Numbered from the stretch's first letter, positions 33,895 through 43,846 are shown. The stretch is 64,000 nt of DNA from an uncultured Lachnospiraceae bacterium (GCA_947165025.1 CAMUYQ010000002.1:186001-250000), one strand, 5' to 3'. Translations and numbers: made by a program. The notes: generated from the letters alone by a model not told the origin.

Positions 33895-34548
33895 ATGGGA
33901 CAGAAAGTTAATCCCCACGGATTGAGAGTCGGTGTTATCAAGGATTGGGATTCAAGATGGTATGCCGAGAAGGATTTCGCTGATTTCCTTGTAGAAGATC
34001 ATGAGATCAGGGAATTCTTAAAGAAAAAGTTATACAGCGCAGGTATCTCGAAGATCGAGATCGAACGTGCTTCGGACCGTGTAAAGGTCATCATATTTAC
34101 GGCTAAGCCCGGTGTGATCATCGGTAAGGGTGGTGCTGACATAGAGAAGCTTAAAGCTGATCTTGCAAAGCTCACCGACAAGAAGCTTGTTGTAGATATC
34201 AAGGAGATCAAGAGACCCGACCGTGAGGCTCAGCTCGTTGCAGAGAACATCGCACAGCAGCTTGAGAATCGTGTGTCATTCAGAAGGGCTATGAAATCCA
34301 CAATGGGCAGAACCTTAAAGGCAGGAGCCCTCGGTATCAAGACAGCCGTTTCAGGAAGACTCGGTGGAGCGGATATCGCCCGTACCGAATTCTACAGCGA
34401 GGGAACGATCCCTCTTCAGACACTTCGTGCAGATATCGACTATGGTTTTGCTGAGGCAGACACCACATACGGAAAGCTTGGCGTTAAGGTATGGATCTAC
34501 AAAGGCGAAGTTCTTCCCAAAAAAGCAAAAGAAGGGAGTGAGCAGTAA
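33895..34548 (+). CDS. rpsC: 30S ribosomal protein S3
   Basis: 217 residues. The KH domain motif [14 protein letters not shown] (about residues 77-90) binds mRNA at the entry channel, and the C-terminal domain has [18 protein letters not shown]3 helps unwind mRNA at the entry site. ATG 33895 follows AGGAGG. Its stop overlaps the rplP start by one base (TAATG). Confidence 0.98.
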   Translation: MGQKVNPHGLRVGVIKDWDSRWYAEKDFADFLVEDHEIREFLKKKLYSAGISKIEIERASDRVKVIIFTAKPGVIIGKGGADIEKLKADLAKLTDKKLVVDIKEIKRPDREAQLVAENIAQQLENRVSFRRAMKSTMGRTLKAGALGIKTAVSGRLGGADIARTEFYSEGTIPLQTLRADIDYGFAEADTTYGKLGVKVWIYKGEVLPKKAKEGSEQ

Positions 34549-34985
34549 TGTTAATGCCGAAAAGAGTAAAGCATCGTAAGCAGTTCCGCGGAACGATGAG
34601 AGGAAAAGCCCTCAGAGGAAACGTTATTTCATACGGTGAATTCGGACTTGTGGCTGCAGAGCCCTGCTGGATCACATCAAACCAGATAGAGGCAGCCCGT
34701 ATCGCGATGACGCGTTACATCAAGCGTGGCGGTAAGGTTTGGATCAAGATATTCCCGGATAAGCCCGTTACGGCAAAGCCTGCCGAGACACGTATGGGTT
34801 CCGGTAAAGGTGCGGTAGAGTACTGGGTAGCAGTAGTTAAGCCCGGACGTGTAATGTTTGAGATCGCAGGAGTACCGGAAGAGACAGCAAGAGAAGCTCT
34901 GCGTCTCGCAATGCACAAACTCCCCTGCAAGTGCAAGATCGCTGCAAAGGCAGACCTGGAAGGCGGTGTGGCAAATGAAAAATAG
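34548..34985 (+). CDS. rplP: 50S ribosomal protein L16
   Basis: 145 residues. [15 protein letters not shown] and [19 protein letters not shown] are typical; L16 organises the A site of the 50S subunit. Start shares a base with the rpsC stop. The rpmC start lies 11 bases inside its end, so the two are coupled. Confidence 0.98.
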   Translation: MLMPKRVKHRKQFRGTMRGKALRGNVISYGEFGLVAAEPCWITSNQIEAARIAMTRYIKRGGKVWIKIFPDKPVTAKPAETRMGSGKGAVEYWVAVVKPGRVMFEIAGVPEETAREALRLAMHKLPCKCKIAAKADLEGGVANEK

Positions 34986-35178
34986 TAAATATGTTGAAGA
35001 TTTAAAGGCTAAGTCTGTTAACGAACTTTCCGAGGATCTCGTTGCAGCAAAGAAAGAGCTTTTTAACTTAAGATTTCAGAACGCAACAAACCAGTTGGAT
35101 AACACAGCTAGGATCAAGGACGTACGCAGAAACATCGCCCGTATCCAGACGGTTATGACTGAGAAGTCAAAGGCATAA
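34975..35178 (+). CDS. rpmC: 50S ribosomal protein L29
   Basis: 67 residues, two helices. [20 protein letters not shown] is the L29 signature. It sits near the tunnel exit beside L23. I chose ATG 34975, preceded by GGCGGTG, since the longer in-frame extension lies entirely within rplP. 13 bases before rpsQ. Confidence 0.96.
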   Translation: MKNSKYVEDLKAKSVNELSEDLVAAKKELFNLRFQNATNQLDNTARIKDVRRNIARIQTVMTEKSKA

Positions 35179-35191
35179 GAGGAGGATGACG

Positions 35192-35446
35192 ATGGAAAGA
35201 AATTTAAGAAAAACCCGTACGGGCAAGGTTGTGAGCAATAAAATGGATAAGACCATTGTTGTGGCAGTTGTTAACCACGTTAAGCATCCGCTGTATAAGA
35301 AGATCGTTAAGAGAACTTATAAGCTGAAGGCACATGATGAGAATAACGAATGCAACATTGGCGATACCGTTAAGGTAATGGAGACAAGGAGACTGTCCAA
35401 GGATAAGAGATGGAGACTTGTCGAGATCGTTGAGAAGGCTAAGTAA
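35192..35446 (+). CDS. rpsQ: 30S ribosomal protein S17
   Basis: 84 residues. [21 protein letters not shown] is the characteristic N half of this OB-fold protein, which is a primary binder of the 16S 5' domain. ATG 35192 follows GGAGGATGAC; the preceding ACG/ATG at 35186 overlaps the ribosome-binding site. Ordinary in length. Confidence 0.97.
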   Translation: MERNLRKTRTGKVVSNKMDKTIVVAVVNHVKHPLYKKIVKRTYKLKAHDENNECNIGDTVKVMETRRLSKDKRWRLVEIVEKAK

Positions 35447-35474
35447 TTATTGTTAGTGTGCGGAGGTAAATAGC

Positions 35475-35843
35475 ATGATACAGCAGGAAAGCAGACTTAA
35501 GGTTGCTGATAACACCGGCGCAAAAGAAATCCTGTGCATTCGCGTTATGGGCGGATCGACAAGAAGATATGCGAACATCGGTGACGTTATCGTTGCGACC
35601 GTTAAAGATGCAACACCCGGCGGTGTTGTAAAAAAAGGTGAAGTAGTCAAGGCTGTTGTAGTTCGTACCGTCAAAGGTGCACGTCGTAAAGACGGTTCCT
35701 ATATCCGTTTCGATGAGAATGCAGCAGTTATTATCAAGGATGACAATACACCGAGAGGAACACGTATTTTCGGACCCGTAGCAAGAGAGCTTCGTGAAAA
35801 GCAGTTCATGAAGATCGTATCCCTCGCTCCGGAAGTATTATAG
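35475..35843 (+). CDS. rplN: 50S ribosomal protein L14
   Basis: 122 residues. [19 protein letters not shown] and [14 protein letters not shown] are diagnostic. L14 forms the intersubunit bridge B8 and contacts RsfS during ribosome silencing. AGGTAAAT is a weaker ribosome-binding site than for its neighbours. 12 bases before rplX. Confidence 0.98.
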   Translation: MIQQESRLKVADNTGAKEILCIRVMGGSTRRYANIGDVIVATVKDATPGGVVKKGEVVKAVVVRTVKGARRKDGSYIRFDENAAVIIKDDNTPRGTRIFGPVARELREKQFMKIVSLAPEVL

Positions 35844-35855
35844 GAGGTGCGCGAG

Positions 35856-36167
35856 ATGTCAATGGCAAAGATCAAAAAGGGTGACACTGTTAAGGTCATC
35901 GCAGGAAAAGATGTTGGCGCTGAAGGGAAGGTTCTCTCGGTCGACAAAAAGAAGAACAGGCTTATTGTTGAAGGCGTGAACATTGTAAAGAAACATACAA
36001 AGCCCTCCATGGCTAATCAGAATGGTGGAATAATCGAGCAGGAAGCTGCCATCGATGCTTCAAATGTTATGTATGTTCATAAGGGCAAACCCACCAGAAT
36101 AGGCTTTTCGGTTGAAGGCGACAAGAAGGTCCGTATTGCCAAGTCAACCGGCGAAGTGATCGATTAA
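35856..36167 (+). CDS. rplX: 50S ribosomal protein L24
   Basis: 103 residues. [20 protein letters not shown] is the KOW motif. L24 initiates 50S assembly at the 5' end of 23S rRNA. ATG 35856 is preferred because TAGGAGGT ends 7 bases upstream; ATG 35862 is an alternative two codons in. It is followed after 13 bases by rplE. Confidence 0.97.
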   Translation: MSMAKIKKGDTVKVIAGKDVGAEGKVLSVDKKKNRLIVEGVNIVKKHTKPSMANQNGGIIEQEAAIDASNVMYVHKGKPTRIGFSVEGDKKVRIAKSTGEVID

Positions 36168-36180
36168 GGAGGGACAAAAG

Positions 36181-36720
36181 TTGAGTAGATACAAAGATCT
36201 GTATAATAACCAGGTTAAGGATGCCATGACCAAGAAGTTCGAATACAAGAACGTCATGGAGATCCCCAAGATCGACAAGATCGTTTTAAATATGGGCGTT
36301 GGCGAAGCCAAGGAAAATGCAAAACTTCTTGAAGCTGCAATCGGAGACCTTGAGACGATCACAGGACAGAAGGCTGTTATCACAAGAGCAAAGAATTCTG
36401 TGGCAAACTTCAAGATCAGAGAGGGAATGGCTATCGGCGCAAAGGTTACACTTCGTGGTGAGAAGATGTACGAGTTTCTTGACAGACTTGTAAATCTTGC
36501 ACTTCCCCGAGTAAGGGACTTCAGAGGTGTCAATCCCAATGCGTTTGACGGAAGAGGAAACTATGCTCTCGGTATCAAGGAACAGCTCATTTTCCCTGAA
36601 ATTGAGTATGACAAGGTTGATAAGATAAGAGGTATGGATATCATTATCGTAACAACCGCCAAGACTGACGAAGAGGCAAGAGAACTGCTCACACAGTTCG
36701 GTATGCCGTTTGCAAGATAA
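36181..36720 (+). CDS. rplE: 50S ribosomal protein L5 (TTG start)
   Basis: 179 residues, the standard length, with [19 protein letters not shown] and [20 protein letters not shown]5 holds 5S rRNA and contacts the P-site tRNA. The start is TTG at 36181 after a strong AAGGAGGGAC site; it aligns with the normal L5 N terminus. A rare start codon in a highly expressed gene may tune output. 18 bases before rpsZ. Confidence 0.97.
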   Translation: MSRYKDLYNNQVKDAMTKKFEYKNVMEIPKIDKIVLNMGVGEAKENAKLLEAAIGDLETITGQKAVITRAKNSVANFKIREGMAIGAKVTLRGEKMYEFLDRLVNLALPRVRDFRGVNPNAFDGRGNYALGIKEQLIFPEIEYDKVDKIRGMDIIIVTTAKTDEEARELLTQFGMPFAR

Positions 36721-36738
36721 GTAAGGAGGAAACATTTC

Positions 36739-36924
36739 ATGGCAAAAACGTCAATGAAGGTTAAACAGCAGCGTAAGCCTAAATTCTCTACAAGAGAGTA
36801 TACGCGTTGCAGGATCTGCGGTCGTCCACATGCTTATTTGAGAAAATACGGAATCTGCAGAATATGCTTCCGTGAATTGGCATACAAAGGACAGATACCC
36901 GGTGTGAAGAAAGCATCTTGGTAG
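36739..36924 (+). CDS. rpsZ: 30S ribosomal protein S14, zinc type
   Basis: 61 residues, the short form. [20 protein letters not shown] gives the four zinc-binding cysteines that mark the type Z S14; the long zinc-free RpsN form is not in the window. GTAAGGAGG ribosome-binding site. 20 bases before rpsH. Confidence 0.98.
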   Translation: MAKTSMKVKQQRKPKFSTREYTRCRICGRPHAYLRKYGICRICFRELAYKGQIPGVKKASW

Positions 36925-36944
36925 TGGTAAGGAGGTATTAACAA

Positions 36945-37346
36945 ATGACAATGAGTGATCCCATTGCAGATATGCTTACGAGAATCCGTAATGCAAATAC
37001 TGCAAAGCACGATACGGTTAATGTTCCTTCATCAAAGATGAAACTTGCGATCGCAGAGATTCTTTTGAAGGAAGGTTACATCAAGAAATACGATGTAGTT
37101 GATGAAGGCTCTTTTAAGACAATCAATATCACACTTAAGTACGGTGAGGACAAGGATGAGAAGATCATCACGGGACTTAAGAGGATATCAAAGCCGGGTC
37201 TCAGAGTATATGCCGGCAAGGATGAGCTCCCCAAAGTTCTCGGTGGACTCGGAATCGCCATCATCTCTACAAACAACGGTGTGCTTACTGACAAGGAAGC
37301 ACGCAAGGCAGGTGTAGGCGGCGAAGTTCTCGCATTTGTCTGGTAG
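36945..37346 (+). CDS. rpsH: 30S ribosomal protein S8
   Basis: 133 residues. [16 protein letters not shown] and [20 protein letters not shown] are diagnostic. In E. coli S8 binds spc mRNA near rplE and represses the operon; no clear S8-like site was identified here by eye. TAAGGAGG site. 33 bases before rplF. Confidence 0.98.
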   Translation: MTMSDPIADMLTRIRNANTAKHDTVNVPSSKMKLAIAEILLKEGYIKKYDVVDEGSFKTINITLKYGEDKDEKIITGLKRISKPGLRVYAGKDELPKVLGGLGIAIISTNNGVLTDKEARKAGVGGEVLAFVW

Positions 37347-37379
37347 TTAAAGGTTTACGAATATATAGGAGGTACGGGC

Positions 37380-37922
37380 ATGTCACGTATAGGAAAAATG
37401 CCAATCGCGATACCCGCAGGTGTAACTGTGGATGTTGCAGAAAATAATAAAGTGACTGTAAAGGGTCCCAAAGGAACACTTGAGCGTGTTATGGCTCCCG
37501 AAATGGAGATCAAGGTTGATGATGGTCAGATAACTGTTTCTCGCCCCAATGATCTTAAGAGAAACAAGTCACTTCACGGACTTACAAGAACACTCATCAA
37601 TAACATGGTCACAGGTGTTACTGACGGATACGAAAAGAAACTGGAAGTAAACGGTGTCGGTTACAGGGCTGCAAAGCAGGGCAAGAAGCTCGTTCTTAAC
37701 CTTGGATATTCACATCCCGTTGAGATGGAAGATCCCGAAGGTGTTGAGACTGTAGTCGAAGGTCAGAACGTGATCTTCGTAAAGGGCATCGATAAAGAAA
37801 AGATCGGACAATATGCGGCTGAGATCAGGGACAAGAGAAGACCTGAGCCTTACAAGGGTAAAGGTATCAAGTACGCTGAGGAACACATCAGACGTAAAGT
37901 CGGTAAGACCGGTAAGAAGTAA
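37380..37922 (+). CDS. rplF: 50S ribosomal protein L6
   Basis: 180 residues. [15 protein letters not shown] at the start and [16 protein letters not shown] near the end are the L6 signatures. It sits near the sarcin-ricin loop and the factor site. TAGGAGG ribosome-binding site. 18 bases before rplR. Normal length. Confidence 0.98.
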   Translation: MSRIGKMPIAIPAGVTVDVAENNKVTVKGPKGTLERVMAPEMEIKVDDGQITVSRPNDLKRNKSLHGLTRTLINNMVTGVTDGYEKKLEVNGVGYRAAKQGKKLVLNLGYSHPVEMEDPEGVETVVEGQNVIFVKGIDKEKIGQYAAEIRDKRRPEPYKGKGIKYAEEHIRRKVGKTGKK

Positions 37923-37940
37923 AGAAGGAGGGAGAAAAGA

Positions 37941-38309
37941 ATGGTTAGCAAAAAATCAAGAGCAGAAGTTCGTACAAAAAAGCACAGCAGAATGCGTAAC
38001 CGTTTTTCCGGCACAGCCGAAAGACCCCGCCTTTCTGTATTTCGCAGTAACAATCATATGTATGCCCAGGTCATCGACGATACGGCAGGCAATACACTCG
38101 TGAGCGCATCAACACTTGAGAAGGATGTAGCAAAGGAACTCGAGAAGACAAACAACGTTGAAGCAGCAGCATACTTGGGAACCGTTATCGCAAAGCGTGC
38201 CCTTGAAAAGGGTATCGAGACGGTTGTCTTTGACAGAGGCGGCTTTATATATCAGGGCAAGATTGCGGCACTCGCTGAGGCGGCAAGAGAAGCCGGCCTT
38301 AAATTCTAG
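37941..38309 (+). CDS. rplR: 50S ribosomal protein L18
   Basis: 122 residues. [19 protein letters not shown] and [20 protein letters not shown] are typical; L18 brings 5S rRNA into the particle together with L5. The stop TAG overlaps the ribosome-binding site of rpsE (TAGGAGGG), so translation of the pair may be linked. Confidence 0.98.
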   Translation: MVSKKSRAEVRTKKHSRMRNRFSGTAERPRLSVFRSNNHMYAQVIDDTAGNTLVSASTLEKDVAKELEKTNNVEAAAYLGTVIAKRALEKGIETVVFDRGGFIYQGKIAALAEAAREAGLKF

Positions 38310-38323
38310 GAGGGAGCATACAC

Positions 38324-38833
38324 ATGAAACGTCAGATAATTGATCCAAACAGTTTGGAATTAAGTGATAAGGTTGTTACCATCAAGCGTGTAACAAAGGT
38401 TGTAAAGGGTGGACGTAACATGCGCTTTACTGCACTTGTTGTAGTAGGCGACGAAAACGGACACGTTGGTGCAGGCCTTGGAAAAGCAGCCGAGATACCC
38501 GAAGCTATCCGCAAGGGAAAAGAGGATGCAATGAAGAACCTTATCGAGGTTCCCCTGGATGAAAACAAGAGTATCACACATGATTTTATCGGAAAATTCG
38601 GTGGCGCTAACGTTCTCATTAAGAGAGCTCCCGAAGGTACCGGTGTTATCGCAGGCGGTCCTGCCAGAAACGTATGTGAGATGGCAGGTATCAAGAACAT
38701 TCGTACAAAGTCTCTGGGCTCAAACAACAAGCAGAACGTCGTTCTTGCTACGATCGATGCACTCCGTCAGCTCAAGACCCCCGAAGAGGTAGCCCGTCTT
38801 CGCGGAAAATCAGTAGATGAGATAATCGGCTAA
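38324..38833 (+). CDS. rpsE: 30S ribosomal protein S5
   Basis: 169 residues. [19 protein letters not shown] and the second-domain [16 protein letters not shown] are diagnostic. S5 affects decoding accuracy and lines the mRNA entry with S3 and S4. 13 bases before rpmD. Ordinary length. Confidence 0.98.
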   Translation: MKRQIIDPNSLELSDKVVTIKRVTKVVKGGRNMRFTALVVVGDENGHVGAGLGKAAEIPEAIRKGKEDAMKNLIEVPLDENKSITHDFIGKFGGANVLIKRAPEGTGVIAGGPARNVCEMAGIKNIRTKSLGSNNKQNVVLATIDALRQLKTPEEVARLRGKSVDEIIG

Positions 38834-38846
38834 GGAGGTTGGCAAA

Positions 38847-39041
38847 ATGGCTGGTAAAAAGAGTAAGACAATAAAGGTTACCCTGGTAAAATCACCTATC
38901 GGTGCCATTCCCAAGCACAAAGCCACAGTAGAGGCCCTCGGTCTTCATAAGCTCGGAAGCAGCAATGAGCTTCCCGACAACGAGGCTGTTCGCGGTATGT
39001 GCAAGCAGGTATGTCATTTAGTTAAGGTTGAAGAGGCATAA
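38847..39041 (+). CDS. rpmD: 50S ribosomal protein L30
   Basis: 64 residues, slightly longer than the common 59-60. [25 protein letters not shown] is the L30 fold. AAGGAGG ribosome-binding site overlapping the rpsE stop region. 23 bases before rplO. L30 is absent in some lineages but present here. Confidence 0.97.
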   Translation: MAGKKSKTIKVTLVKSPIGAIPKHKATVEALGLHKLGSSNELPDNEAVRGMCKQVCHLVKVEEA

Positions 39042-39064
39042 TTAGGAAAGAAGGAGGTCTCGCA

Positions 39065-39505
39065 ATGGAATTATCCAATTTAAAGCCTGCTGAAGGCTCA
39101 AAGCAAAGCGATAATTTTAGAAGAGGACGTGGACACGGCTCAGGAAACGGAAAGACTGCCGGTAAGGGACATAAAGGTCAGAAGGCAAGATCCGGAGCAC
39201 CGAGAATCGGTTTCGAAGGTGGTCAGATGCCGTTATACAGAAGAATCCCTAAGAGGGGATTCCTCAACAGAAATACAAAGGATATCGTAGCCATCAATAT
39301 GTCCAGACTCGAGGTATTCGAGGACGGAGCAACTGTTACGATCGACGCAATGAAGGAAGTGGGTATCATCAAGAACCCCAAAGACGGCGTTAAGATACTT
39401 GGAAACGGAGAACTTACCAAGAAGCTTACAGTCCAGGCAAATGCGTTCTCGGCAACTGCAAAGGAAAAGATTGAAAGCCTTGGTGGAAAAGCAGAGGTGA
39501 TCTAA
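39065..39505 (+). CDS. rplO: 50S ribosomal protein L15
   Basis: 146 residues. The Gly/Arg-rich N terminus ([20 protein letters not shown]) and [15 protein letters not shown] are diagnostic. L15 is a late assembly protein in the 50S core. GAAGGAGG precedes the ATG, and its stop overlaps the secY start by one base (TAATG). Confidence 0.98.
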   Translation: MELSNLKPAEGSKQSDNFRRGRGHGSGNGKTAGKGHKGQKARSGAPRIGFEGGQMPLYRRIPKRGFLNRNTKDIVAINMSRLEVFEDGATVTIDAMKEVGIIKNPKDGVKILGNGELTKKLTVQANAFSATAKEKIESLGGKAEVI

Positions 39506-40848
39506 TGCTGGAAACAGTTAAAAATGCCTTTAAGATCAAGGATATCAGAAGCAAACTCATATTCACGCTTCTTATGCTTGTAGTAGTAAGGCTTGGTTGT
39601 GAACTCCCTGTTCCAGGCATAGACAGCAAGGTATTTTCGGACTTTATCGCTAGCCAGATGAACACCGATACAACAAAAAATGCGTTCAGCCTTGTTGATG
39701 CCTTCACGGGCGGTTCATTCATGAACATGTCGGTATTTGCGCTCAACATCACACCGTACATCACTTCATCGATCATCATGCAGCTTCTGACGATCGCTAT
39801 CCCGAAGCTCGAAGAGATGCAGCGTGAAGGTGAGGACGGAAGAAAGAAGATCGCATCGATCACACGTTACGTGACCGTAGGTCTTGCGCTTATCGAATCA
39901 TCCGCAATGGCAATTGGTTTCGGACGTACCGGAAAGCTCGGAGCGGATTTCGGAACACTCGACATCATTACCGTTATCGCAGCACTTACCGCAGGAAGTG
40001 CATTCATCATGTGGATCGGGGAGAGGATCACCGAGAACGGTGTAGGAAACGGTATATCGATCGTACTTACGATCAACATCATATCGAGGATCCCCGAGGA
40101 CCTTCGATCTCTGTGGAGACAGTTTGTAACTCCGCAGTTCCAGGCCAAAGAGTATGGTGATGGAACAATTGCGATGTTACTTATTGCAGTCATTATTATC
40201 CTGACAGTTATCCTGACAGTCATACTTAACGGTGCGGAGAGACGTATCCCCGTACAGTATGCGAAGAAGGTCCAGGGCCGTAAGATGGTCGGCGGACAGT
40301 CATCCCATATTCCTCTTAAGGTAAATACGGGCGGCGTTATCCCCATCATCTTTGCATCAAGCTTACTGCAGCTTCCCGGTGTCATCTCTTCATTCTTCGG
40401 AAGCGGAAGTGCTACCGGATGGCAGAAGTTCCTGGCATTCCTTAACTCAGGAAGCTGGTTCAGGAAAGGTGCATGGGTATATTCGTGGGGCGCACTGTTC
40501 TATGTTGTACTTGTTGTGTTCTTCGCATATTTCTATACATCCATCACATTCAATCCGATGGAGGTTGCGGAAAACATGAAGAAGTCCGGCGGATTCATCC
40601 CGGGTACACGTCCCGGCAAGCCTACCCAGGACTATCTTAACAAGGTTCTTAATTACATCGTGTTCATCGGTGCGGTAGGACTCATCATCGTGGCACTCAT
40701 CCCGATATTCTTTAACGGAGTGTTCGGTGCAAGCGTATCATTCGGCGGAACGAGTCTTATCATCATCGTAGGTGTAATACTTGAGACGATGAAAGCTATC
40801 GAATCCCAGATGCTCGTAAGAAATTACAAGGGATTTTTGACAGACTGA
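39505..40848 (+). CDS. secY: Preprotein translocase subunit SecY
   Basis: 447 residues with ten membrane helices. GGSFMNMSVFALNITPYITSS forms the plug/first helices, and GTRPGKPTQDYL lies in the large cytoplasmic loop that contacts the ribosome and SecA. SecY is the channel of the Sec export system with SecE and SecG, which are not in the window. Coupled to rplO. A strong hairpin follows the gene at 40871. Confidence 0.98.
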   Translation: MLETVKNAFKIKDIRSKLIFTLLMLVVVRLGCELPVPGIDSKVFSDFIASQMNTDTTKNAFSLVDAFTGGSFMNMSVFALNITPYITSSIIMQLLTIAIPKLEEMQREGEDGRKKIASITRYVTVGLALIESSAMAIGFGRTGKLGADFGTLDIITVIAALTAGSAFIMWIGERITENGVGNGISIVLTINIISRIPEDLRSLWRQFVTPQFQAKEYGDGTIAMLLIAVIIILTVILTVILNGAERRIPVQYAKKVQGRKMVGGQSSHIPLKVNTGGVIPIIFASSLLQLPGVISSFFGSGSATGWQKFLAFLNSGSWFRKGAWVYSWGALFYVVLVVFFAYFYTSITFNPMEVAENMKKSGGFIPGTRPGKPTQDYLNKVLNYIVFIGAVGLIIVALIPIFFNGVFGASVSFGGTSLIIIVGVILETMKAIESQMLVRNYKGFLTD

Positions 40849-40870
40849 ACGAAATGTTTTTCGCCTATAA

Positions 40871-40896
40871 GACAAGGCTCGGCGAGCCTTGTCTTT
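40871..40896 (+). terminator. Perfect 10-bp hairpin between secY and adk
   Basis: GACAAGGCTC and GAGCCTTGTC form a perfect 10-bp stem with a GGC loop, followed by TTTGGGC. The T run is only three bases, so it is probably a partial terminator or an RNA-processing stop that lowers expression of adk and later genes relative to the ribosomal genes. Confidence 0.6.
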
Positions 40897-40922
40897 GGGC
40901 GTGTATAAAGGAAGACTAAAAA

Positions 40923-41567
40923 ATGAAGATCATAATGCTCGGAGCACCCGGTGCCGGAAAAGGCACACAGGCAAAGCTTATCGCCGAGAAGTTCGGCATT
41001 CCCCATATCTCGACCGGAGACATTTTCAGGGCGAACATCAAAGAGGGGACCGACCTTGGCAAGGAAGCAAAAGAATATATGGACAAGGGCCAGCTCGTTC
41101 CCGATGAGCTGACGGTCAGGATACTTCTTGACAGGGTTTCAAAGGATGACTGCAAGGACGGATATGTACTTGACGGATTCCCGAGAACGATACCCCAGGC
41201 TGAGGTTCTTGATTCGGAAGTTGCAAAGATGGGCGACAAGATCGATTTCGCTATCGATGTCGATGTTCCCGATGAGAATATAATCCGCAGGATGGGAGGA
41301 AGACGCGCATGCCTTAAGTGCGGTGCAACCTACCATATCGAACATGTTCCTCCCAAGAAGGAAGGCATATGTGATACTTGCGGAAGCGAGCTTGTACTTC
41401 GCGACGACGACAAGCCCGAAACGGTCAAGAACCGTCTCGAGGTTTATCATAAACAGACACAGCCGCTGATCGATCATTACAGCAGACTCAACATTCTGCG
41501 TACGGTCGACGGAACACAGGATGTCAAAGTTGTGTTTGACAACATTGTAAAACTGCTGGAGGCATAA
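40923..41567 (+). CDS. adk: Adenylate kinase, zinc type
   Basis: 214 residues. [11 protein letters not shown] (about 7-17) is the P loop. The LID domain has CLKCG and CDTCG, the four cysteines of Gram-positive zinc-containing adenylate kinases. It interconverts ATP and AMP with two ADP. The gene order secY-adk-map-infA is standard for Firmicutes. Ribosome-binding site AAAGGAAG. Two bases separate the stop from the map ATG. Confidence 0.98.
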   Translation: MKIIMLGAPGAGKGTQAKLIAEKFGIPHISTGDIFRANIKEGTDLGKEAKEYMDKGQLVPDELTVRILLDRVSKDDCKDGYVLDGFPRTIPQAEVLDSEVAKMGDKIDFAIDVDVPDENIIRRMGGRRACLKCGATYHIEHVPPKKEGICDTCGSELVLRDDDKPETVKNRLEVYHKQTQPLIDHYSRLNILRTVDGTQDVKVVFDNIVKLLEA

Positions 41568-41569
41568 AA

Positions 41570-42325
41570 ATGGCTGTTACGATCAAATCCGAACGAGAGA
41601 TCGAACTGATGAGACAGTCGTGTAAGCTTCTTGAAGAGGTTCACGATGAACTGGGCAGATTCATCAAGCCGGGAATATCCACGTGGGATATCGATCACTA
41701 CGGTGAAGAGCTTATTAGAGAGAGGGGCGGGATCCCCAATTTCCTTAACTACAACGGTTATCCGGCCAGCATTTGCGTTTCCGTCAACGAGGAGGTCGTA
41801 CACGGCATCCCGAGAAAAGACAGAAAACTGCGTGACGGTGACATTGTCAGCCTTGATGCGGGCCTTATATACAAAGGTTATCATTCGGATGCCGCAAGAA
41901 CATATCCGGTCGGCGAGGTTGCACCGGAGGTTCAGCAGCTTATCGATGTGACGAAGCAGTCATTCTTCGAAGGAATCAAGATGGCGCGTGCGGGTAATCA
42001 CCTGTATGACATATCAAATGCCATTGATGCGTTTATAAAGCCCTACGGATACGGGATCGTGCGTGATCTTGTCGGACACGGGATAGGTACTTCGCTCCAT
42101 GAAGACCCGCAGATACCTAACTTCGCACAGCACCGCAGAGGGCTGAAACTTCAGGCGGGCATGACGCTTGCCGTTGAGCCGATGATAAATCTCGGCACAT
42201 ATGAAGTTGAATGGCTTGACGACGACTGGACGGTCGTTGCGATAGACGGACTTCCGTCGGCACACTATGAGAACACGATCCTGATAACGGACGGTGATCC
42301 CGAGATACTCACACTCTCACATTAA
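41570..42325 (+). CDS. map: Methionine aminopeptidase, type I
   Basis: 251 residues. The five metal ligands are visible: Asp in SLDAG, Asp in HSDAARTY, His in GHGIG, Glu in AVEPM, and Glu in HYENTILIT. It removes the initiator Met from nascent proteins at the tunnel exit. Type I because no 60-residue insert is present. Immediately follows adk. No KOW-domain (L14e-like) gene lies between map and infA, unlike in some Clostridia. Confidence 0.97.
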   Translation: MAVTIKSEREIELMRQSCKLLEEVHDELGRFIKPGISTWDIDHYGEELIRERGGIPNFLNYNGYPASICVSVNEEVVHGIPRKDRKLRDGDIVSLDAGLIYKGYHSDAARTYPVGEVAPEVQQLIDVTKQSFFEGIKMARAGNHLYDISNAIDAFIKPYGYGIVRDLVGHGIGTSLHEDPQIPNFAQHRRGLKLQAGMTLAVEPMINLGTYEVEWLDDDWTVVAIDGLPSAHYENTILITDGDPEILTLSH

Positions 42326-42338
42326 CGGAGGATTTTGA

Positions 42339-42557
42339 ATGTCAAAAGCAGATGTTATCGAGCTTGAAGGTACTGTAGTTGAAAAACTGCCCAATGCTAT
42401 GTTTCGGGTCAAACTCGAAAACGACCACGAAGTTATCGCGCATATCAGCGGAAAGCTTCGCATGAATTTCATACGTATCCTGCCCGGTGATAAGGTTACG
42501 CTTGAAATGTCGCCGTATGATCTTTCCAAAGGACGCATTATCTGGAGAGACAAATAG
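42339..42557 (+). CDS. infA: Translation initiation factor IF-1
   Basis: 72 residues, the standard length. [30 protein letters not shown] is the OB fold, which blocks the ribosomal A site during initiation. GGAGG precedes the ATG. A promoter follows at 42591, so infA may end one transcription unit while the alpha part has its own start. Confidence 0.98.
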   Translation: MSKADVIELEGTVVEKLPNAMFRVKLENDHEVIAHISGKLRMNFIRILPGDKVTLEMSPYDLSKGRIIWRDK

Positions 42558-42590
42558 GCTTCATACAACATGTAGTAGTTAAGAAATTTG

Positions 42591-42619
42591 TTGAATTTTA
42601 GCACCTCTGGTGGTAAAAT
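42591..42619 (+). promoter_or_regulatory. Internal promoter for rpmJ and the alpha genes
   Basis: TTGAAT (42591-42596) and TAAAAT (42614-42619) with a 17-base spacer. The start would be near 42626, about 53 bases before rpmJ. It allows expression of rpmJ-rpsM-rpsK-rpsD-rpoA-rplQ apart from the main promoter at 29816. Confidence 0.75.
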
Positions 42620-42678
42620 ATATAGCGGTCTGTTTTCGGACAGACATGTTGCAAAGGTTGTAAGAAGGAGGAAGAAAG

Positions 42679-42792
42679 ATGAAAGTTAGATCTTCTGTAA
42701 AACCGATCTGCGACAAGTGCAAAGTTATCAAGAGAAAGGGAAAGATCAGGATCATCTGTGAAAATCCCAAGCACAAGCAGAGACAGGGCTAA
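42679..42792 (+). CDS. rpmJ: 50S ribosomal protein L36, zinc type
   Basis: 37 residues. [20 protein letters not shown] holds the first CxxC, and the second zinc half is C27/H32-like ([12 protein letters not shown]), the C+ form. AAGGAGGAAG lies just upstream. It is the smallest gene in the operon and is followed by a 268-base structured gap before rpsM. Confidence 0.97.
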   Translation: MKVRSSVKPICDKCKVIKRKGKIRIICENPKHKQRQG

Positions 42793-42803
42793 AGCCCTAA
42801 TGA

Positions 42804-43034
42804 TAGATAGATTTTTGGACTAACCCACCGAAGAGCTATCTACGATTGAAACCGGCAAAAGGCCGGGCAAATCCAAGGAAACTTGGATGGATATTTAGAG
42901 ATTGAGCGTACCGTTGGATAACGGGATTTGCACGCGTTTAAAATCGCCTTCGGCGATGGGCGTGCAAAGAGCAGAACATCTGCTACGCAGATATCCTGCA
43001 TATCCCATTCAATTAGTAACGGGGCGATACGCCC
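42804..43034 (+). ncRNA. Multi-hairpin RNA between rpmJ and rpsM, candidate S4-type leader
   Basis: At least seven stems are visible: TAGATAG/CTATCTA (42804-42842); CCGGC/GCCGG (42852-42866); a 7-bp stem capped by a GAAA tetraloop (42871-42888); CCGTT/AACGG (42911-42924); an 8-bp TTGCACGC/GCGTGCAA stem (42928-42967) enclosing ATCGC-CTTCG-GCGAT; the overlapping pair GCAGA/TCTGC (42971-42983) and ATCTGC/GCAGAT (42978-42992), which cannot form together; and GGGCG/CGCCC (43022-43034) just before the ribosome-binding site. The position ahead of rpsM, with rpsD downstream, matches the S4-regulated alpha leader of E. coli, though the sequence is different. Regulation is inferred. Confidence 0.55.
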
Positions 43035-43060
43035 GCAGAAAGAGAAAAGAGGTAAAAAGT

Positions 43061-43429
43061 ATGGCTCGTATTTCCGGTGTGGATTTACCAAGAGACAAGC
43101 GTGTAGAGATCGGACTTACTTATGTGTACGGTATAGGAAGACCTACAGCAACAAAGATCCTTGAAAAGGCAAAAGTCAATCCTGACACCCGTTGCCGTGA
43201 TCTCACGGACGATGAGGTCAAGAAGATCAGTGACATCATTGACACTGATTACATGGTGGAAGGTGATCTCAAGAGAGAAGTTGCTCTTAACATCAAGAGA
43301 CTTCAGGAGATCGGATGCTACAGAGGTATCCGTCACAGAAAGGGACTTCCCGTTCGCGGACAGAATACCAAGAACAACGCAAGAACCCGTAAAGGTCCCA
43401 AGCGTACAGTAGCAGGCAAGAAAAAGTGA
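43061..43429 (+). CDS. rpsM: 30S ribosomal protein S13
   Basis: 122 residues. [19 protein letters not shown], then [15 protein letters not shown] and the basic tail are diagnostic. S13 contacts the 50S subunit and P-site tRNA. The reading frame stays open for 159 bases upstream, but ATG 43061 with GAGGT is the true start because the family begins there. First gene after the structured leader. 24 bases before rpsK. Confidence 0.98.
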   Translation: MARISGVDLPRDKRVEIGLTYVYGIGRPTATKILEKAKVNPDTRCRDLTDDEVKKISDIIDTDYMVEGDLKREVALNIKRLQEIGCYRGIRHRKGLPVRGQNTKNNARTRKGPKRTVAGKKK

Positions 43430-43453
43430 TTTTAGGAAAGTAGGTTAGTTTAA

Positions 43454-43846
43454 ATGGCAAAGACAACAAAGAAAGCAGTAAAAAAGCGTGTCAAGAAAAA
43501 CGTTGAACGTGGACAGGCACATATCCAGGCATCTTTCAACAATACGATCGTGACGTTAACTGATCCCGAAGGAAACGCACTTTCGTGGGCAAGTGCCGGT
43601 GGCCTTGGTTTCAGAGGTTCAAGGAAATCTACTCCTTATGCGGCACAGGTGGCAGCAGAGACAGCAACAAAGGCAGCACTTGTTCATGGCCTTAAGTATG
43701 TTGATGTTTTCGTAAAAGGTCCCGGCTCGGGGCGTGAGGCTGCAATTCGTGCGCTTCAGGCAGCAGGTTTGGAAGTTGTTTCCATCAAGGACGTTACACC
43801 CGTTCCTCATAACGGATGCCGCCCGCCCAAGCGCAGACGTGTTTGA
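43454..43846 (+). CDS. rpsK: 30S ribosomal protein S11
   Basis: 130 residues. [28 protein letters not shown] and [16 protein letters not shown] are diagnostic. S11 lies on the platform next to the mRNA exit. Its ribosome-binding site (AGGAAAGTAGG) is modest. 35 bases before rpsD. Confidence 0.98.
   Translation: MAKTTKKAVKKRVKKNVERGQAHIQASFNNTIVTLTDPEGNALSWASAGGLGFRGSRKSTPYAAQVAAETATKAALVHGLKYVDVFVKGPGSGREAAIRALQAAGLEVVSIKDVTPVPHNGCRPPKRRRV

Noticed and set aside
42902-43060. Open frame of 53 codons running in frame into rpsM
   Set aside because: The sequence is made of RNA hairpins, does not look like protein, and S13 homologues start at 43061 with a ribosome-binding site.
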